From an uncultured Nioella sp. (GTDB lineage Bacteria; Pseudomonadota; Alphaproteobacteria; Rhodobacterales; Rhodobacteraceae), in NCBI GenBank assembly GCA_947495575.1, contig CANLZL010000011.1, forward strand, positions 1 through 46,873: DNA of 46,873 bases, in the 5' to 3' direction. Made by a program: the position numbers and the translations under genes. Below the pieces are notes generated by a model. That model made no database searches. It was not told the origin of the DNA and worked only from the letters and a program-made list of their open reading frames with translations. Shown one piece after another: positions 33,967-43,378 of the stretch. Numbering within the stretch: the first letter of the stretch is position 1; each line of letters starts with the position of its first letter.

Positions 33967-36390
33967 ATGACCACGCATTCTGCGAAACATCTGATCATCG
34001 GCGGCGGTATTATCGGCTGCTCTATAGCCTATCATCTTGCCCGCGCCGGAGAGACGGACGTGGCGGTATTGGAAAAAGCGTCGATCACCGAAGGTGCGAC
34101 CTGGCATGCGGCTGGGCTTGTGGGCCAACTGCGCTCTAGTCGAAACACCACGCGGATGCTTCAGCGGTCCGTCGCGCTTTATGACCGCTTGGAAGCCGAG
34201 ACCGGCATGGCATTTGATTGGAAAAAGGTCGGTAGCTTGCGATTGGCGGCCACCAAGGACCGCCTGCTCGAAGCCAAGCGCCTGGCAACTATGGCGCAAA
34301 GCTTTGGCCTGGAGATGAACATTATCACTCCCGATGAGGCCAAATCTCTCTTCCCATATATCGACACCAAAGGCATGGAGGGCGCGGCCTTTATCCCTTC
34401 CGATGGGCATGTTGATCCGGCAAGCCTGTGCCAGGCTATCGCGGCCGGTGCCCGTAAACACGGCGCCCAGATCCGCCAAGGTGTGAAGGTCCTCGACTTC
34501 AAAATTGTGGACGGACGAATCACCGAAGTCGAAACCGAAGAGGGCACCTGGGAGGCTGAGACCGTCACAATTGCCGCCGGCATGTGGAGCCGTGAGATTG
34601 GCCAAAAACTGGGTCTGCATGTTCCCGCCTGCGCGGTTGAACACCAATATATCGTGACCGAGCCCCTGCCTGACACCGCCAGTGTCAAGAACCTGCCAAC
34701 CCTGCGCGACCCTGAGCGTTTGGTCTATTACAAACCCGATGCGGGCGGTCGATTGGTTATCGGCGGCTATGAGGAGGGCACCCTGCCATTCGGCGATGGG
34801 GGAATCCCGGGCGAGTTTGTGCGCCAGCTGCTACCAGACAATCTCGACCGTTTTGGGCCTTTGGCCGAATTGGCCGCAGAGGTTACGCCAGTGATCAACG
34901 AAGTTGGCATTCGTTCGGTCATCAACGGGCCTATCCCCTATTCCGCAGACGGCGATTTCGTCCTTGGCTGGCAGCCCGGATTTGACAACCTAATGATGGC
35001 GACCGGGTTCCTTTACGGGATCGCAGCAGGAGGTGGCGCCGGTGAAATGATCGCTGAGTGGATCCTGGAAGGACGCCCAAGCCTTGACCTTTGGCCCTTG
35101 GATGTCCGGCGCTTTTCGCCCCATCACGGCACCAAACGGTTCATGTACCCGCGCGCGGTCGAACATTACGAGTACCACTACAAGCAGCGTTATCCGGGTC
35201 AGGAATACCAAACGGCCCGCGACCTGCGCCTGTCGCCTTTACATGAGAGACTGAAAGCGGCCGGCGCAATCTTCGGATCGAAGAACGGTTGGGAACGTCC
35301 ATTGTGGTTCGCGCCGGACGGTGTTGAGCAGAAGGACCAACTGGCCTTCATCAACCCCGGCTACAAACCCTATGTCGGAGAAGAACACCGGGCCGTTCGC
35401 GAAGGCGTGGCCCTGATCGACCAGACCTCTTTCTCTAAATTCGAGATGGTTGGACCGGGTGCTCTGGATCTGCTGCAGCGTCTGGCGGCATGTAACATGG
35501 ACAAACCTGTTGGCGCGGTCATCTATGCGCAATTCTGTAATGCAGAGGGCGGGATCGAAGCGGACATCACCATTACCCGGACCGGCAAAGACAGCTTTTA
35601 CCTTGTCACAGGCTCTGGCTTTGGCGTGCATGATGAAGATTGGATTCGTCGGCACATACCGGACGACGGATCGGTCTATATGACCGAGGTGACCTCGGCA
35701 CGCGCCGTCATCAACATAGTTGGGCCAAAGGCGCGCAAGGTTCTGCAATCGGTTTCCGAAAGCGACTTGTCCAACGACGCATTCCCGTTTGCGACATCGC
35801 AAGAGATCATCGTTGGGATGGCGCGCGTACGCGCCGCACGGATTGGGTATGTTGGTGAACTGGGTTGGGAGCTGCATGTGCCAACCGAATTTGCCTGCCA
35901 TGTCTATGATACGCTTTGGCAAGCCGGGCAGGCAGATGGGATCCGCAATATCGGCTATCGCGCGATTGAAAGCCTGCGGGTCGAGAAGGGTTACCTCTAC
36001 TGGTCGGGGGACATCACTCCTGACTACACACCGATCGAAGCGGGCCTTGGATTCCGGGTGCACCTGAAATCCAAAGGAGAATTCCTGGGTCGCGAAGTTT
36101 TGGAACGCCAAAAAGCCGACGGTCCGGAACAGGTTCTCTGCACTTTTGTGACAGATGAGAATCTGCCGGTTTCGGGCGGCGAACCGATTTTGCACAATGG
36201 CGAAACCGTTTCCCTGGCAACGTCGGCGGCTTGGGGTTTTACCTGCAAACAAACGATCATGATGGGATACCTGCCGACCGCGATTGCCTCTGAGACTGAT
36301 TTTGAATGTGTCGTTTTTGGAGATACGAAAAAAATCACTCGTGTCGACGGTCCGCTCTATGACCCGCAAAACCACCGCCTTCGGGCTTGA
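33967..36390 (+). CDS. Dimethylglycine/sarcosine dehydrogenase-like FAD-GcvT protein (1)
   Basis: An 807-aa flavoprotein. An N-terminal DAO domain begins with the dinucleotide motif IIGGGIIGCS (10-19) and has the covalent-FAD type histidine His47 in TWHAAGLVGQLR. After the FAO_M-like middle follow a GcvT folate-binding domain and its C-terminal barrel (YVGELGWELHVPTEFA, IESLRVEKGYLYWSGD). Relatives oxidise N-methyl groups of dimethylglycine or sarcosine and transfer the one-carbon unit to THF. The start is the ATG at 33967 behind GGGAGAG, not the longer upstream frame. Its substrate is not known. It is followed by a kinase gene at a 76-bp distance. Confidence 0.87.
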   Translation: MTTHSAKHLIIGGGIIGCSIAYHLARAGETDVAVLEKASITEGATWHAAGLVGQLRSSRNTTRMLQRSVALYDRLEAETGMAFDWKKVGSLRLAATKDRLLEAKRLATMAQSFGLEMNIITPDEAKSLFPYIDTKGMEGAAFIPSDGHVDPASLCQAIAAGARKHGAQIRQGVKVLDFKIVDGRITEVETEEGTWEAETVTIAAGMWSREIGQKLGLHVPACAVEHQYIVTEPLPDTASVKNLPTLRDPERLVYYKPDAGGRLVIGGYEEGTLPFGDGGIPGEFVRQLLPDNLDRFGPLAELAAEVTPVINEVGIRSVINGPIPYSADGDFVLGWQPGFDNLMMATGFLYGIAAGGGAGEMIAEWILEGRPSLDLWPLDVRRFSPHHGTKRFMYPRAVEHYEYHYKQRYPGQEYQTARDLRLSPLHERLKAAGAIFGSKNGWERPLWFAPDGVEQKDQLAFINPGYKPYVGEEHRAVREGVALIDQTSFSKFEMVGPGALDLLQRLAACNMDKPVGAVIYAQFCNAEGGIEADITITRTGKDSFYLVTGSGFGVHDEDWIRRHIPDDGSVYMTEVTSARAVINIVGPKARKVLQSVSESDLSNDAFPFATSQEIIVGMARVRAARIGYVGELGWELHVPTEFACHVYDTLWQAGQADGIRNIGYRAIESLRVEKGYLYWSGDITPDYTPIEAGLGFRVHLKSKGEFLGREVLERQKADGPEQVLCTFVTDENLPVSGGEPILHNGETVSLATSAAWGFTCKQTIMMGYLPTAIASETDFECVVFGDTKKITRVDGPLYDPQNHRLRA

Positions 36391-36466
36391 GCAAAACGGG
36401 CCGGGGCCGCACATTGTTGGGGTCCTGGCCCAATACATTGATAGGGACTGCCAAAAAGGGATGCCG

Positions 36467-37408
36467 ATGATGACAACCGAGCACCACGCAACAATTCTGG
36501 ACGCGCTTTCACATACGCCAAGCTTCGCCAATATTCCGGCGGCGGACTTAACAATCACACGGATGGGCGGTCTGACAAATCTGGTTTTTCGCGTTGATGC
36601 GCCGGGTTTGAAGCCAATTGTTGTGCGTGTTGCCGGGGCAGGGACCGAAGAGTATATCGACCGAGATGCAGAGCTGGCCAATGCCAAAGCCGCCGCACGG
36701 GCCGGGGTCTCGGCCATGATCCATTACGCTGATCCCAAATCAGGTCTTCTGGTCATGGACTGCCTGGAAGACGTTACGACGATGACACCGGAAAATTTTG
36801 CAGAGATCGCTGGAAGTCCTGGTCGGGCCGGAGTGGCATTGCGCAAATTGCACAAATCTGGAGAGGTCTTTGTTGGCCGGTTCGAGCTATTTCAGATGAT
36901 CGAGGAATATCTTGATGTTTTGTCGAAAAAGTCTAACTCGAAATTGCCCGATGGGTATCATGAGGTTGTTGCAGCTGCCGCCCCGGTACGCGCCGCGCTG
37001 GATTCCAACCCGGCCAAGCTGGCGCCGTGCCACTGTGATCCGCTCTGCGAGAACTTCCTCGATGACGGTCAAAAAATGTGGATCGTTGACTATGAATATG
37101 GGGGCATGAACGATCCCCTTTGGGATCTGGGGGATGTCTCTGTAGAAGGTCACTTTTCAGCGAAAATGGAGCAAGAACTGCTTGAGGCTTATTTCGGTCG
37201 TACCCCCACCGCGGCGGAAACAGGCCGGGTGGTGATATATAAGGCTATGTGCGATTTGTTATGGACTTTGTGGGGCTTGATTCAGCACGCGGATGGCAAC
37301 CCTGCCGAAGACTTCTGGAAATACTCTGTAACCCGATTTGATCGCTGCAAGGCATTGATGGGTTCGTCGGATTTTTCTGCCCATGTTGCGAATGTGAAAT
37401 TGGGCTGA
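36467..37408 (+). CDS. Choline-kinase-like phosphotransferase (kinase 1)
   Basis: A 313-aa APH/ChoK-fold kinase. The Brenner motif is HCDPLCENFL (His189, Asp191, Asn196), and the metal-binding Asp208 lies in WIVDYEYGG. The N-terminal nucleotide lobe is RMGGLTNLVFRV and the lysine-type region IVVRVAGAG. Family members phosphorylate choline, ethanolamine, hydroxylysine or aminoglycosides; the substrate is unknown. I take the ATG at 36467, behind AAAAAGGG; 36461 and 36470 are alternatives. It shares its layout with kinase 2 (43375), though the two are not close in sequence. Confidence 0.8.
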   Translation: MMTTEHHATILDALSHTPSFANIPAADLTITRMGGLTNLVFRVDAPGLKPIVVRVAGAGTEEYIDRDAELANAKAAARAGVSAMIHYADPKSGLLVMDCLEDVTTMTPENFAEIAGSPGRAGVALRKLHKSGEVFVGRFELFQMIEEYLDVLSKKSNSKLPDGYHEVVAAAAPVRAALDSNPAKLAPCHCDPLCENFLDDGQKMWIVDYEYGGMNDPLWDLGDVSVEGHFSAKMEQELLEAYFGRTPTAAETGRVVIYKAMCDLLWTLWGLIQHADGNPAEDFWKYSVTRFDRCKALMGSSDFSAHVANVKLG

Positions 37409-37430
37409 CGGTGAACTTGGCCACATAAAG

Positions 37431-37463
37431 GCGGTCCATGGGCTTCCATGGACCGCTTTTTTT
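37431..37463. terminator. Bidirectional terminator
   Basis: An 11-bp perfect stem (37431-37441 with 37446-37456, GCGGTCCATGG type) and a GCTT loop with a T-tract at 37457-37463, which overlaps the stop of the convergent phosphatase gene. The minus strand also gives an acceptable T-rich tail. Confidence 0.85.
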
Positions 37464-38235
37464 ATGCGTTCAGAAGCTCCAGAATATCGGCATGCAATTG
37501 TGGTGTTGCTGCCGCGACGACCCGCCCATCTGAATTGAAATCCAACTCTGCGCCAGCCCAATCGGTAATCACCCCGCCGGCGGCCTCGACCACCGCTGCA
37601 ACCGGCAGGTAATCATACGGTTTGAGGTCGTAATCCACCACCGCGTCAATCCGGCCTTCTGCCAGTAACGCGTGAGGGTGGCAATCATAGCCCATGCGCC
37701 GGAGCTTTCCGGCCTTACAAAGCGAGGCAAACAGCGCAGGGTCATCGGCGTGGATTTTTTCCGCCTCGTTAATAAAAAGCGTCGCATTGCGCAAATCTTT
37801 ACAGTCTGAACTTTGGATCGGTGCCCCGTCGCGGGTGGCACCGATTCCTTTTGCACCAGTGTAAACTTGTCCCAGGGCGGGCAGACGAATAAGGCCACAT
37901 TCCGTGGCGCCATTTTCCACTACCGCCATCAATAGCCCAAAGAGGGGCACGCCCGTTATGAAGCTCTTTGTGCCGTCGATCGGGTCCACCACCCAAATGC
38001 GGCCGCGGTCCAGACCTTTCGTGCCAAACTCTTCGCCGAATATCCCATCCATGGGAAACTCGCGCTCGATGGCATCCCGGATTGAGGCTTCGGTGGCGCG
38101 GTCGGCCAGGGTCACCGGGCTTTCATCGTCTTTGATCGTTACTTCCTGGATTGAAGTGAAGGCTGCGCGCGAAAGCATCGCGGCCTGTTCAGAAATTCGG
38201 AGCGCGGCGGCCAGAAGGCTGGAATTGTCAGTCAT
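37462..38235 (-). CDS. Inositol-monophosphatase-family phosphatase
   Basis: A 257-aa Mg-dependent phosphatase. Metal sites: GEEF (67-70), WVVDPIDGTKSF (81-92) and a YDYLPVAAVVEAAGG block near 211-225. The family includes inositol-1-phosphatase, histidinol-phosphatase (HisN) and others, so the substrate is open. Its start overlaps DeoR-2 by 4 bp (ATGA); in this context it may act on the same phosphorylated intermediate as the kinases. This link is an inference. Confidence 0.88.
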   Translation of the reverse strand: MTDNSSLLAAALRISEQAAMLSRAAFTSIQEVTIKDDESPVTLADRATEASIRDAIEREFPMDGIFGEEFGTKGLDRGRIWVVDPIDGTKSFITGVPLFGLLMAVVENGATECGLIRLPALGQVYTGAKGIGATRDGAPIQSSDCKDLRNATLFINEAEKIHADDPALFASLCKAGKLRRMGYDCHPHALLAEGRIDAVVDYDLKPYDYLPVAAVVEAAGGVITDWAGAELDFNSDGRVVAAATPQLHADILELLNA

Positions 38236-39047
38236 GAATGATGTCCGGTACTGGGAAGTGAGTTTGCAAGGGCAATCTCGATACCAAGCTCTGTCAGCTT
38301 GGCCGTGATGTCCTCTGGGGGTTGGTTATCGGTGATCAGAAGGTCCAGAAGCTCTGGATTGGCCAGTGAGATTGGTGCGCGTCGCCCAAATTTGGAACTG
38401 TCTGCAGCGATGATCCGGGTTACGGCATGGTCCATTATGGCGCGGGAATACTTGGCTTCTTCCAAGTCGAATATCGAAAACGCCGTCTGCGCGTTTATTG
38501 CGGCGATCGACAGGATCGCAAAGTCGGTTTGAAACCGAGCTGCAAATTCCAGTGCGTCGACGCCGAAAATACCGCCATCATGAGAGCGCAGTTCTCCGCC
38601 GGGCATAAATACCCGGTTGCCATTGCGGGCGCCGAGGGCGTGGGCGACTGCGGCTGAGTTGGTGACAATGTAGAGATCCGAATGCCCTTGCAGCGCCTTT
38701 GCAATATAGGCTGTGGTCGATCCCACATCCAGAAAGAGTGATGCCCCGTCAGGTACGCGGGAGGCAACATGCGCCGCGATCCGGCGTTTCGCGCCGGGCT
38801 GTTCCGACATCCGCGCGGAAAAACTGAGCTCGGTTTTTGTTTCTGCCAGTTGCACCGAACCGTGGAACTTTTGCACCAAACCATCCTCGGACAAGGTTTT
38901 GATGTTTCGGCGCACCGTTTCTTCGGTCACGCCAATCGCCTCGGCTAGTTCGTTGATGCGGCTACTGCCGCCCGAGAGGCGCAAAAGATCGAGAATCTCC
39001 TGGGCCCGGGCGGGTTTGGGGCTGTGACCTCTCGAATGAACCGACAT
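38232..39047 (-). CDS. DeoR-family transcriptional repressor (DeoR-2)
   Basis: A 271-aa DeoR-type regulator with HTH (SSRINELAEAIGVTEETVRR) and effector domain (LDVGSTTAYIAKALQG, VTNSAAVAHALGARNGNRVF, MPGGELRSHDGG). Clearly paralogous to DeoR-1. It heads an operon with the phosphatase and is divergent from the ABC transporter genes. Its start at 39047 is the first ATG; no better site was seen. Confidence 0.9.
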   Translation of the reverse strand: MSVHSRGHSPKPARAQEILDLLRLSGGSSRINELAEAIGVTEETVRRNIKTLSEDGLVQKFHGSVQLAETKTELSFSARMSEQPGAKRRIAAHVASRVPDGASLFLDVGSTTAYIAKALQGHSDLYIVTNSAAVAHALGARNGNRVFMPGGELRSHDGGIFGVDALEFAARFQTDFAILSIAAINAQTAFSIFDLEEAKYSRAIMDHAVTRIIAADSSKFGRRAPISLANPELLDLLITDNQPPEDITAKLTELGIEIALANSLPSTGHHS

Positions 39048-39087
39048 TTGTGCGCCTTTTGGTTGGGAATGATGGTTGTTTGCTCAT

Positions 39088-39195
39088 TAATTCCACATAA
39101 AAGGGCACAAATCCAATAAAAAGACATCACAAACAAACAAAAACGTTGATTTAGTGTTGAGATTGGGTGAGATTTCGACTCGTAACAACGTTAAT
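39088..39195. promoter_or_regulatory. Candidate operators between DeoR-2 and the transporter
   Basis: TAATTCCAC (39088-39096) is the inverse of the 9-mer at 33942-33950. A direct repeat, AACGTTGAT (39142-39150) and AACGTTAAT (39187-39195), is separated by 45 bp, so about four to five helical turns. Such repeats are usual for DeoR operators; evidence is by eye only. Confidence 0.45.
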
Positions 39196-39233
39196 CAACA
39201 AGATTCGCTAAAAACCCAACGGGGAGAGTCGAC

Positions 39234-40178
39234 ATGACTTACGAAAAGTTCATCACCGCCAGCCTGCTGGCCTTGACTGTTGCGGCACCTGTTTCCGCTG
39301 ATGTTGAAAACACAGACCCAATTCGCATGACGATGCATGACTGGACTGGCCAGCTTCTGACCACCCGGATCATGGGCGGCGTATTGGAAGAAGCGGGATA
39401 TAACATTGAATATGTGCAGGCCGACTACATCGCGCAATTTGCGGGTCTGCAGTCCGGCGACTTGCATGTCGCAATGGAAATATGGGCCACAACAGGTCAG
39501 GAAGCCATGGATGACGCGATTGCCACAGGTAATGTAGTTAGCTTTGGCCCCACTGGCATGCAGGCCATCGAAGACTGGTGGTACCCCGCCTATATGGAAG
39601 AGCAATGCCCGGGCTTGCCCGATTGGCAGGCACTGAACGATTGCGCCAATTTGTTTGCGACGGCCGAAACCGCGCCATTTGGCCGATATCTGGGCGGACC
39701 AGTGACCTGGGGCGGTTTCGATGAAGAACGCATCGAGGCGCTAGAGCTCGATTTCGAAGTTGTTCACGCCGGCACGGATGCCGCGCTGTTTGCCGAGCTG
39801 GAATCCGCCTACCAACGTCAGGCGCCGATTGTCCTTTGGGTCTATGCGCCGCATTGGGCCGTCGCGCGATACGAAGGGAACTTCGTCGAATTCCCAACTT
39901 ATGAGGCGGCCTGCTACACGGACCCGTCCTGGGGCATCAATCCAGATATGGCCTATGACTGCGGCAAGCCGCGCGGTGATATCTACAAGGTCGGTTGGGC
40001 CGGTCTGGCCGAAAACTGGCCCGGTGCTGCCGCAGCTATCGAAGCTTTTACAATTGATAACGCAACGATGGGCGACATGGTTGGCCGTGTAGATCTGGGC
40101 GGCGAAGATATCGAGGCCGTGGCCGCGGAATGGATTGCTGAAAACGAGGCGACCTGGAGCGCCTGGATTTCAAACTAA
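39234..40178 (+). CDS. Glycine-betaine-type ABC transporter, substrate-binding protein
   Basis: A 314-aa periplasmic protein. Signal peptide 1-22 (FITASLLALTVAAPVSA). The OpuAC/ProX fold is indicated by MHDWTGQLLTTRIMGGVLEE, AMEIWATTGQ, and aromatic residues in DWWYPAY and LWVYAPHWA that could form the cation-binding box for quaternary ammonium compounds. It binds such a ligand for import. A ribosome site GGGGAGA precedes the ATG. A large hairpin separates it from the ATPase gene and could give extra copies of this protein. Confidence 0.88.
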   Translation: MTYEKFITASLLALTVAAPVSADVENTDPIRMTMHDWTGQLLTTRIMGGVLEEAGYNIEYVQADYIAQFAGLQSGDLHVAMEIWATTGQEAMDDAIATGNVVSFGPTGMQAIEDWWYPAYMEEQCPGLPDWQALNDCANLFATAETAPFGRYLGGPVTWGGFDEERIEALELDFEVVHAGTDAALFAELESAYQRQAPIVLWVYAPHWAVARYEGNFVEFPTYEAACYTDPSWGINPDMAYDCGKPRGDIYKVGWAGLAENWPGAAAAIEAFTIDNATMGDMVGRVDLGGEDIEAVAAEWIAENEATWSAWISN

Positions 40179-40219
40179 GCCTTCCTCCCTGTCGACCTTC
40201 CCCTGGGTCGGCACTCCCC

Positions 40220-40248
40220 GGGGCCCGCCCTAAATCCTGGTGGGCCCC
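40220..40248 (+). terminator. Intercistronic hairpin after the binding-protein gene
   Basis: GGGGCCCGCC (40220-40229) pairs with GGTGGGCCCC (40239-40248) with one G-T pair and a 9-nt loop. No T-tract follows, so it is probably a partial terminator or an mRNA-stabilising structure. Confidence 0.65.
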
Positions 40249-40307
40249 TCCCTCGCTCGGGTCGCTTTGCTTGACCCACCGCCCGACCGATCCTGATGAG
40301 AATTCCC

Positions 40308-41345
40308 ATGACCATAAAACGACATGCTTTGCTGGAATGTAATGACCTTTGGAAGGTGTATGGCCACAATCCCGAAGGCTTTTTAAAAGCACATAACGGC
40401 GCGCCAACCAGCGATGACCTGCATGCCCAAAATATGGTGGGCGCGGTGCGAAATGCGAATGTTAAGATCTACGAAGGTGAGATCTTTGTCATCATGGGCC
40501 TTTCGGGATCTGGAAAGTCAACGCTGGTCCGGTGCCTGTCGCGCTTGATCCAACCAACCGCCGGAGAGCTGATTTTTGACGGGCAGGACATCCTGTCGAA
40601 ATCTGATAAGCAGTTGATCGAAATCCGCCGCAAGCGAATGGGCATGGTGTTTCAACACTTCGCCTTGTTGCCGCATCTGACGGTCCTGCAAAACGCTGCA
40701 TTTCCCCTCGAAGTGCAAGGCATGTCCCGCGACGCCCGTGAGGCGCGCGCGCGCGAAGTGATTGAGCTGGTCGGTCTGAAAGGCCGTGAGGACTATTACC
40801 CGGCGCAATTGTCAGGCGGTCAGCAGCAACGTGTCGGCATTGCCCGGTCTCTGGCCGTGGAGCCGGATCTCTGGTTCCTTGACGAACCGTTTTCCGCGCT
40901 TGATCCGTTGATCCGTCGCGAGATGCAGGATGAGTTCATACGCCTGCAAGGCATGCTTAAAAAAACCATTGTTTTCATCACTCACGATTTTGATGAGGCC
41001 ATTCGACTGGCCGACCGTATCGCGGTTATGCGGGACGGTGAGATTGTCCAGATCGCCAGCCCAGAAGAGTTGGTCTTGCATCCTGCCGACGATTACGTCG
41101 CAGAATTCACTCGCTACGTCCCCCGCGCCAAGGTTCTGACACTGGGATCTATAATACGTCCCGGTCCGGTTGAGGGTGAGGTTGCGGGAACACTGAATGC
41201 GTCTGATCGTGTCGATATGGTCGCCGATCAGGTTGAGAGGTCTGCCAAGGATTTCAACATCTTGGACGATGATGGCGCGATTGTGGGTCATATCGGACGA
41301 CGTGAAATCATCGACGTCCTTATCGGCCGGGAGGTCGCGGCGTGA
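40308..41345 (+). CDS. Glycine-betaine-type ABC transporter, ATP-binding protein
   Basis: A 345-aa ATPase of the ProV/OpuAA type. Walker A GLSGSGKST (64-72), signature LSGGQQQR (168-175), Walker B LWFLDEP (188-194), and a C-terminal extension (after about residue 260) as in osmoregulated ProV proteins. The extension resembles a CBS region but is short and does not show a clear CBS pair. I use ATG 40308 because it gives the family N-terminus; 40296 is an alternative. Overlaps the permease start by 4 bp. Confidence 0.92.
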   Translation: MTIKRHALLECNDLWKVYGHNPEGFLKAHNGAPTSDDLHAQNMVGAVRNANVKIYEGEIFVIMGLSGSGKSTLVRCLSRLIQPTAGELIFDGQDILSKSDKQLIEIRRKRMGMVFQHFALLPHLTVLQNAAFPLEVQGMSRDAREARAREVIELVGLKGREDYYPAQLSGGQQQRVGIARSLAVEPDLWFLDEPFSALDPLIRREMQDEFIRLQGMLKKTIVFITHDFDEAIRLADRIAVMRDGEIVQIASPEELVLHPADDYVAEFTRYVPRAKVLTLGSIIRPGPVEGEVAGTLNASDRVDMVADQVERSAKDFNILDDDGAIVGHIGRREIIDVLIGREVAA

Positions 41346-43378
41346 GCGTTTCCGAACTTGACATCAAGACTCCAAGGCAAAGCACTTTGGCCTGGCTGAG
41401 ATCGCCTTGGCTTTTCTGGGGCGGTCTGCTTGTTGCAACCTGGCTGATTTCCAAATTCTCCTTTGACATCTATCGCGCATTTGATGCGCGTTGGATCATT
41501 CGCTTTCCGGATGCATGGCAGCCGGATTTCGAGACACGGATATCGGATTTCATGGATTGGCTGCTGCAAGAGGCGCAAGTCTTTGGGATCTTATTTCGAG
41601 ATGTCACCCGCGGTTTGGCCGCAGTGATTGAAGCCCCCTATGATCTGGTTGTTGGCCTCTTGGTTGATGGCGTTCAGCGTGGGCAGGGCAATCAGGCGGT
41701 TCAAATCCTGCCGCCGCTTAGCTGGATTGGCGTGATTTTTGCCGTGACCGCAATCGGACACTATACCAAAAGCTGGTCGATGGCCGTCTTGATGGCGGTG
41801 TGCTTCTCCTATCTTGCGGTTTTTGGCCAATGGGAAAGCGCCATGATGACGCTGGCATCGGTCCTGATTGCCGTTCCGATTGCGGCGGGCGGTGGGCTGT
41901 TGCTTGGCGTATTGGCTTTTCGGGTCGCATGGGTCGACAAGGCGCTGCGTCCGATCCTCGACCTGATGCAAACGGTCCCGGTTTTCGCCTATCTGGTGCC
42001 GATCCTCTTCATGTTCGGTTTCGGGCCGGTCTCAGCACTGGTTGCAACGATCATCTACGCGATGCCGCCCATGATCCGCGTTACCATTGTCGCATTGCGC
42101 GGTGTGCCCGAAGAACTGGCGGAACTGGGCCGCATGGTGGGCTGCACGCCCCGTCAACAAATGTGGAAGATCTTGGTGCCGTCGGCCAAGCCCACGCTGA
42201 TGGTGGGCGTCAATCAAGTCATTATGCTGACTTTGAACATGGTGATCATTGCATCAATGATCGGGGCAGGCGGGCTTGGCTATGACGTTCTGACCGCGCT
42301 GCGCCGTTTGGACATTGGTGGCGGAGTTGAGGCTGGGCTGGCCATCGTCGTACTGGCCATCGCGCTGGATCGGTTAAGCCAGGCCTTTTCGACCCGCACG
42401 GTCACGCAAAAAGCCGCGCAATCCAAAGGTAGTTTTTTGCAAAGGCACCGCTGGTCCTTGTTGTCGATCTTGGTCATCGCAGTGACAGGTATCATGGGCC
42501 TAGGGTCGACATGGATGCAGAGCTATCCCGATGCGGCGGTCCTGAGTACCGGACAAGTTTGGGAAGACGCAATCGGCTATATCAACGTCAATTATTTTGA
42601 CGCATTGGAAGCCATGAAAAACACGCTTTTGATGTGGTTCCTGTTGCCCCTGCGCCAGTTTTTTGCCGGGATCCCGTGGGGGTGGGGCTTGGTCGTGACG
42701 ACTCTGATCGGGTTCCGTATTGGCGGGTTTCGCTTGGCCGCGTTGGTTTTTGTTCTGATCGGCTTAATCATACTCACCGGCCTGTGGGGCAAGGCCATGA
42801 CAACGGTCTACCTCTGTGGCGCGTCGGTGGCGATTGCCTCGATTATTGGCATCCCGCTTGGTTTGCTGGCAGCAAGCGGCGCAACCTCCAACCGCGTCGT
42901 TGGCGCCTTCATTGACACTCTGCAAACCTTGCCAAGCTTTGTTTACCTGATCCCGGTCGTCATGTTGTTCCGGGTCGGGGATTTCTCGGCCATGATTGCC
43001 ATTGTTGCCTATGCGCTGGCGCCGGCCGTTCGGTATGCCGCCCATGGTATTCGGTCGATTGACCCGCAGATCATCGAAGCCGGGATTGTTTCGGGCTGCA
43101 CGCGCTGGCAAATGATGCGTCGCATCAAGCTGCCCATGATCGTGCCAGAGCTGTTACTTGGGCTGAACCAGACAATCATGCTGGCGCTGTCTATGTTGGT
43201 GATTACTGCCTTGGTTGGCACCCGGGATCTGGGCCAAGAGGTTTATATCGCGCTCACTCGCGCCAATACCGGGCAAGGGATTGTCGCGGGCCTTGCCGTC
43301 GCCTTTATCGCAATTACCGCTGACCGCCTGCTTGAGGCTTCTGCCAAACGCATGCGCAAACGGATGGGCCTGTCATGA
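41342..43378 (+). CDS. ABC permease with two fused ProW-like domains
   Basis: A 678-aa membrane protein made of two complete permease modules in one chain. Each has its own EAA loop, ELAELGRMVGCTPRQQM at about 258 and IIEAGIVSGCTRWQMMRRI at about 578, and a similar arrangement of helices around it. A glycine-betaine-type importer normally uses a homodimer of single-domain ProW. The start is GTG. It overlaps kinase 2 by 4 bp, so the importer and the kinase are translated together. Confidence 0.92.
   Translation: MSVSELDIKTPRQSTLAWLRSPWLFWGGLLVATWLISKFSFDIYRAFDARWIIRFPDAWQPDFETRISDFMDWLLQEAQVFGILFRDVTRGLAAVIEAPYDLVVGLLVDGVQRGQGNQAVQILPPLSWIGVIFAVTAIGHYTKSWSMAVLMAVCFSYLAVFGQWESAMMTLASVLIAVPIAAGGGLLLGVLAFRVAWVDKALRPILDLMQTVPVFAYLVPILFMFGFGPVSALVATIIYAMPPMIRVTIVALRGVPEELAELGRMVGCTPRQQMWKILVPSAKPTLMVGVNQVIMLTLNMVIIASMIGAGGLGYDVLTALRRLDIGGGVEAGLAIVVLAIALDRLSQAFSTRTVTQKAAQSKGSFLQRHRWSLLSILVIAVTGIMGLGSTWMQSYPDAAVLSTGQVWEDAIGYINVNYFDALEAMKNTLLMWFLLPLRQFFAGIPWGWGLVVTTLIGFRIGGFRLAALVFVLIGLIILTGLWGKAMTTVYLCGASVAIASIIGIPLGLLAASGATSNRVVGAFIDTLQTLPSFVYLIPVVMLFRVGDFSAMIAIVAYALAPAVRYAAHGIRSIDPQIIEAGIVSGCTRWQMMRRIKLPMIVPELLLGLNQTIMLALSMLVITALVGTRDLGQEVYIALTRANTGQGIVAGLAVAFIAITADRLLEASAKRMRKRMGLS

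Noticed and set aside
35239-36717. 492-aa minus-strand frame
   Set aside because: Opposite the end of FAD-GcvT 1 and the start of kinase 1; no motif; shadow.
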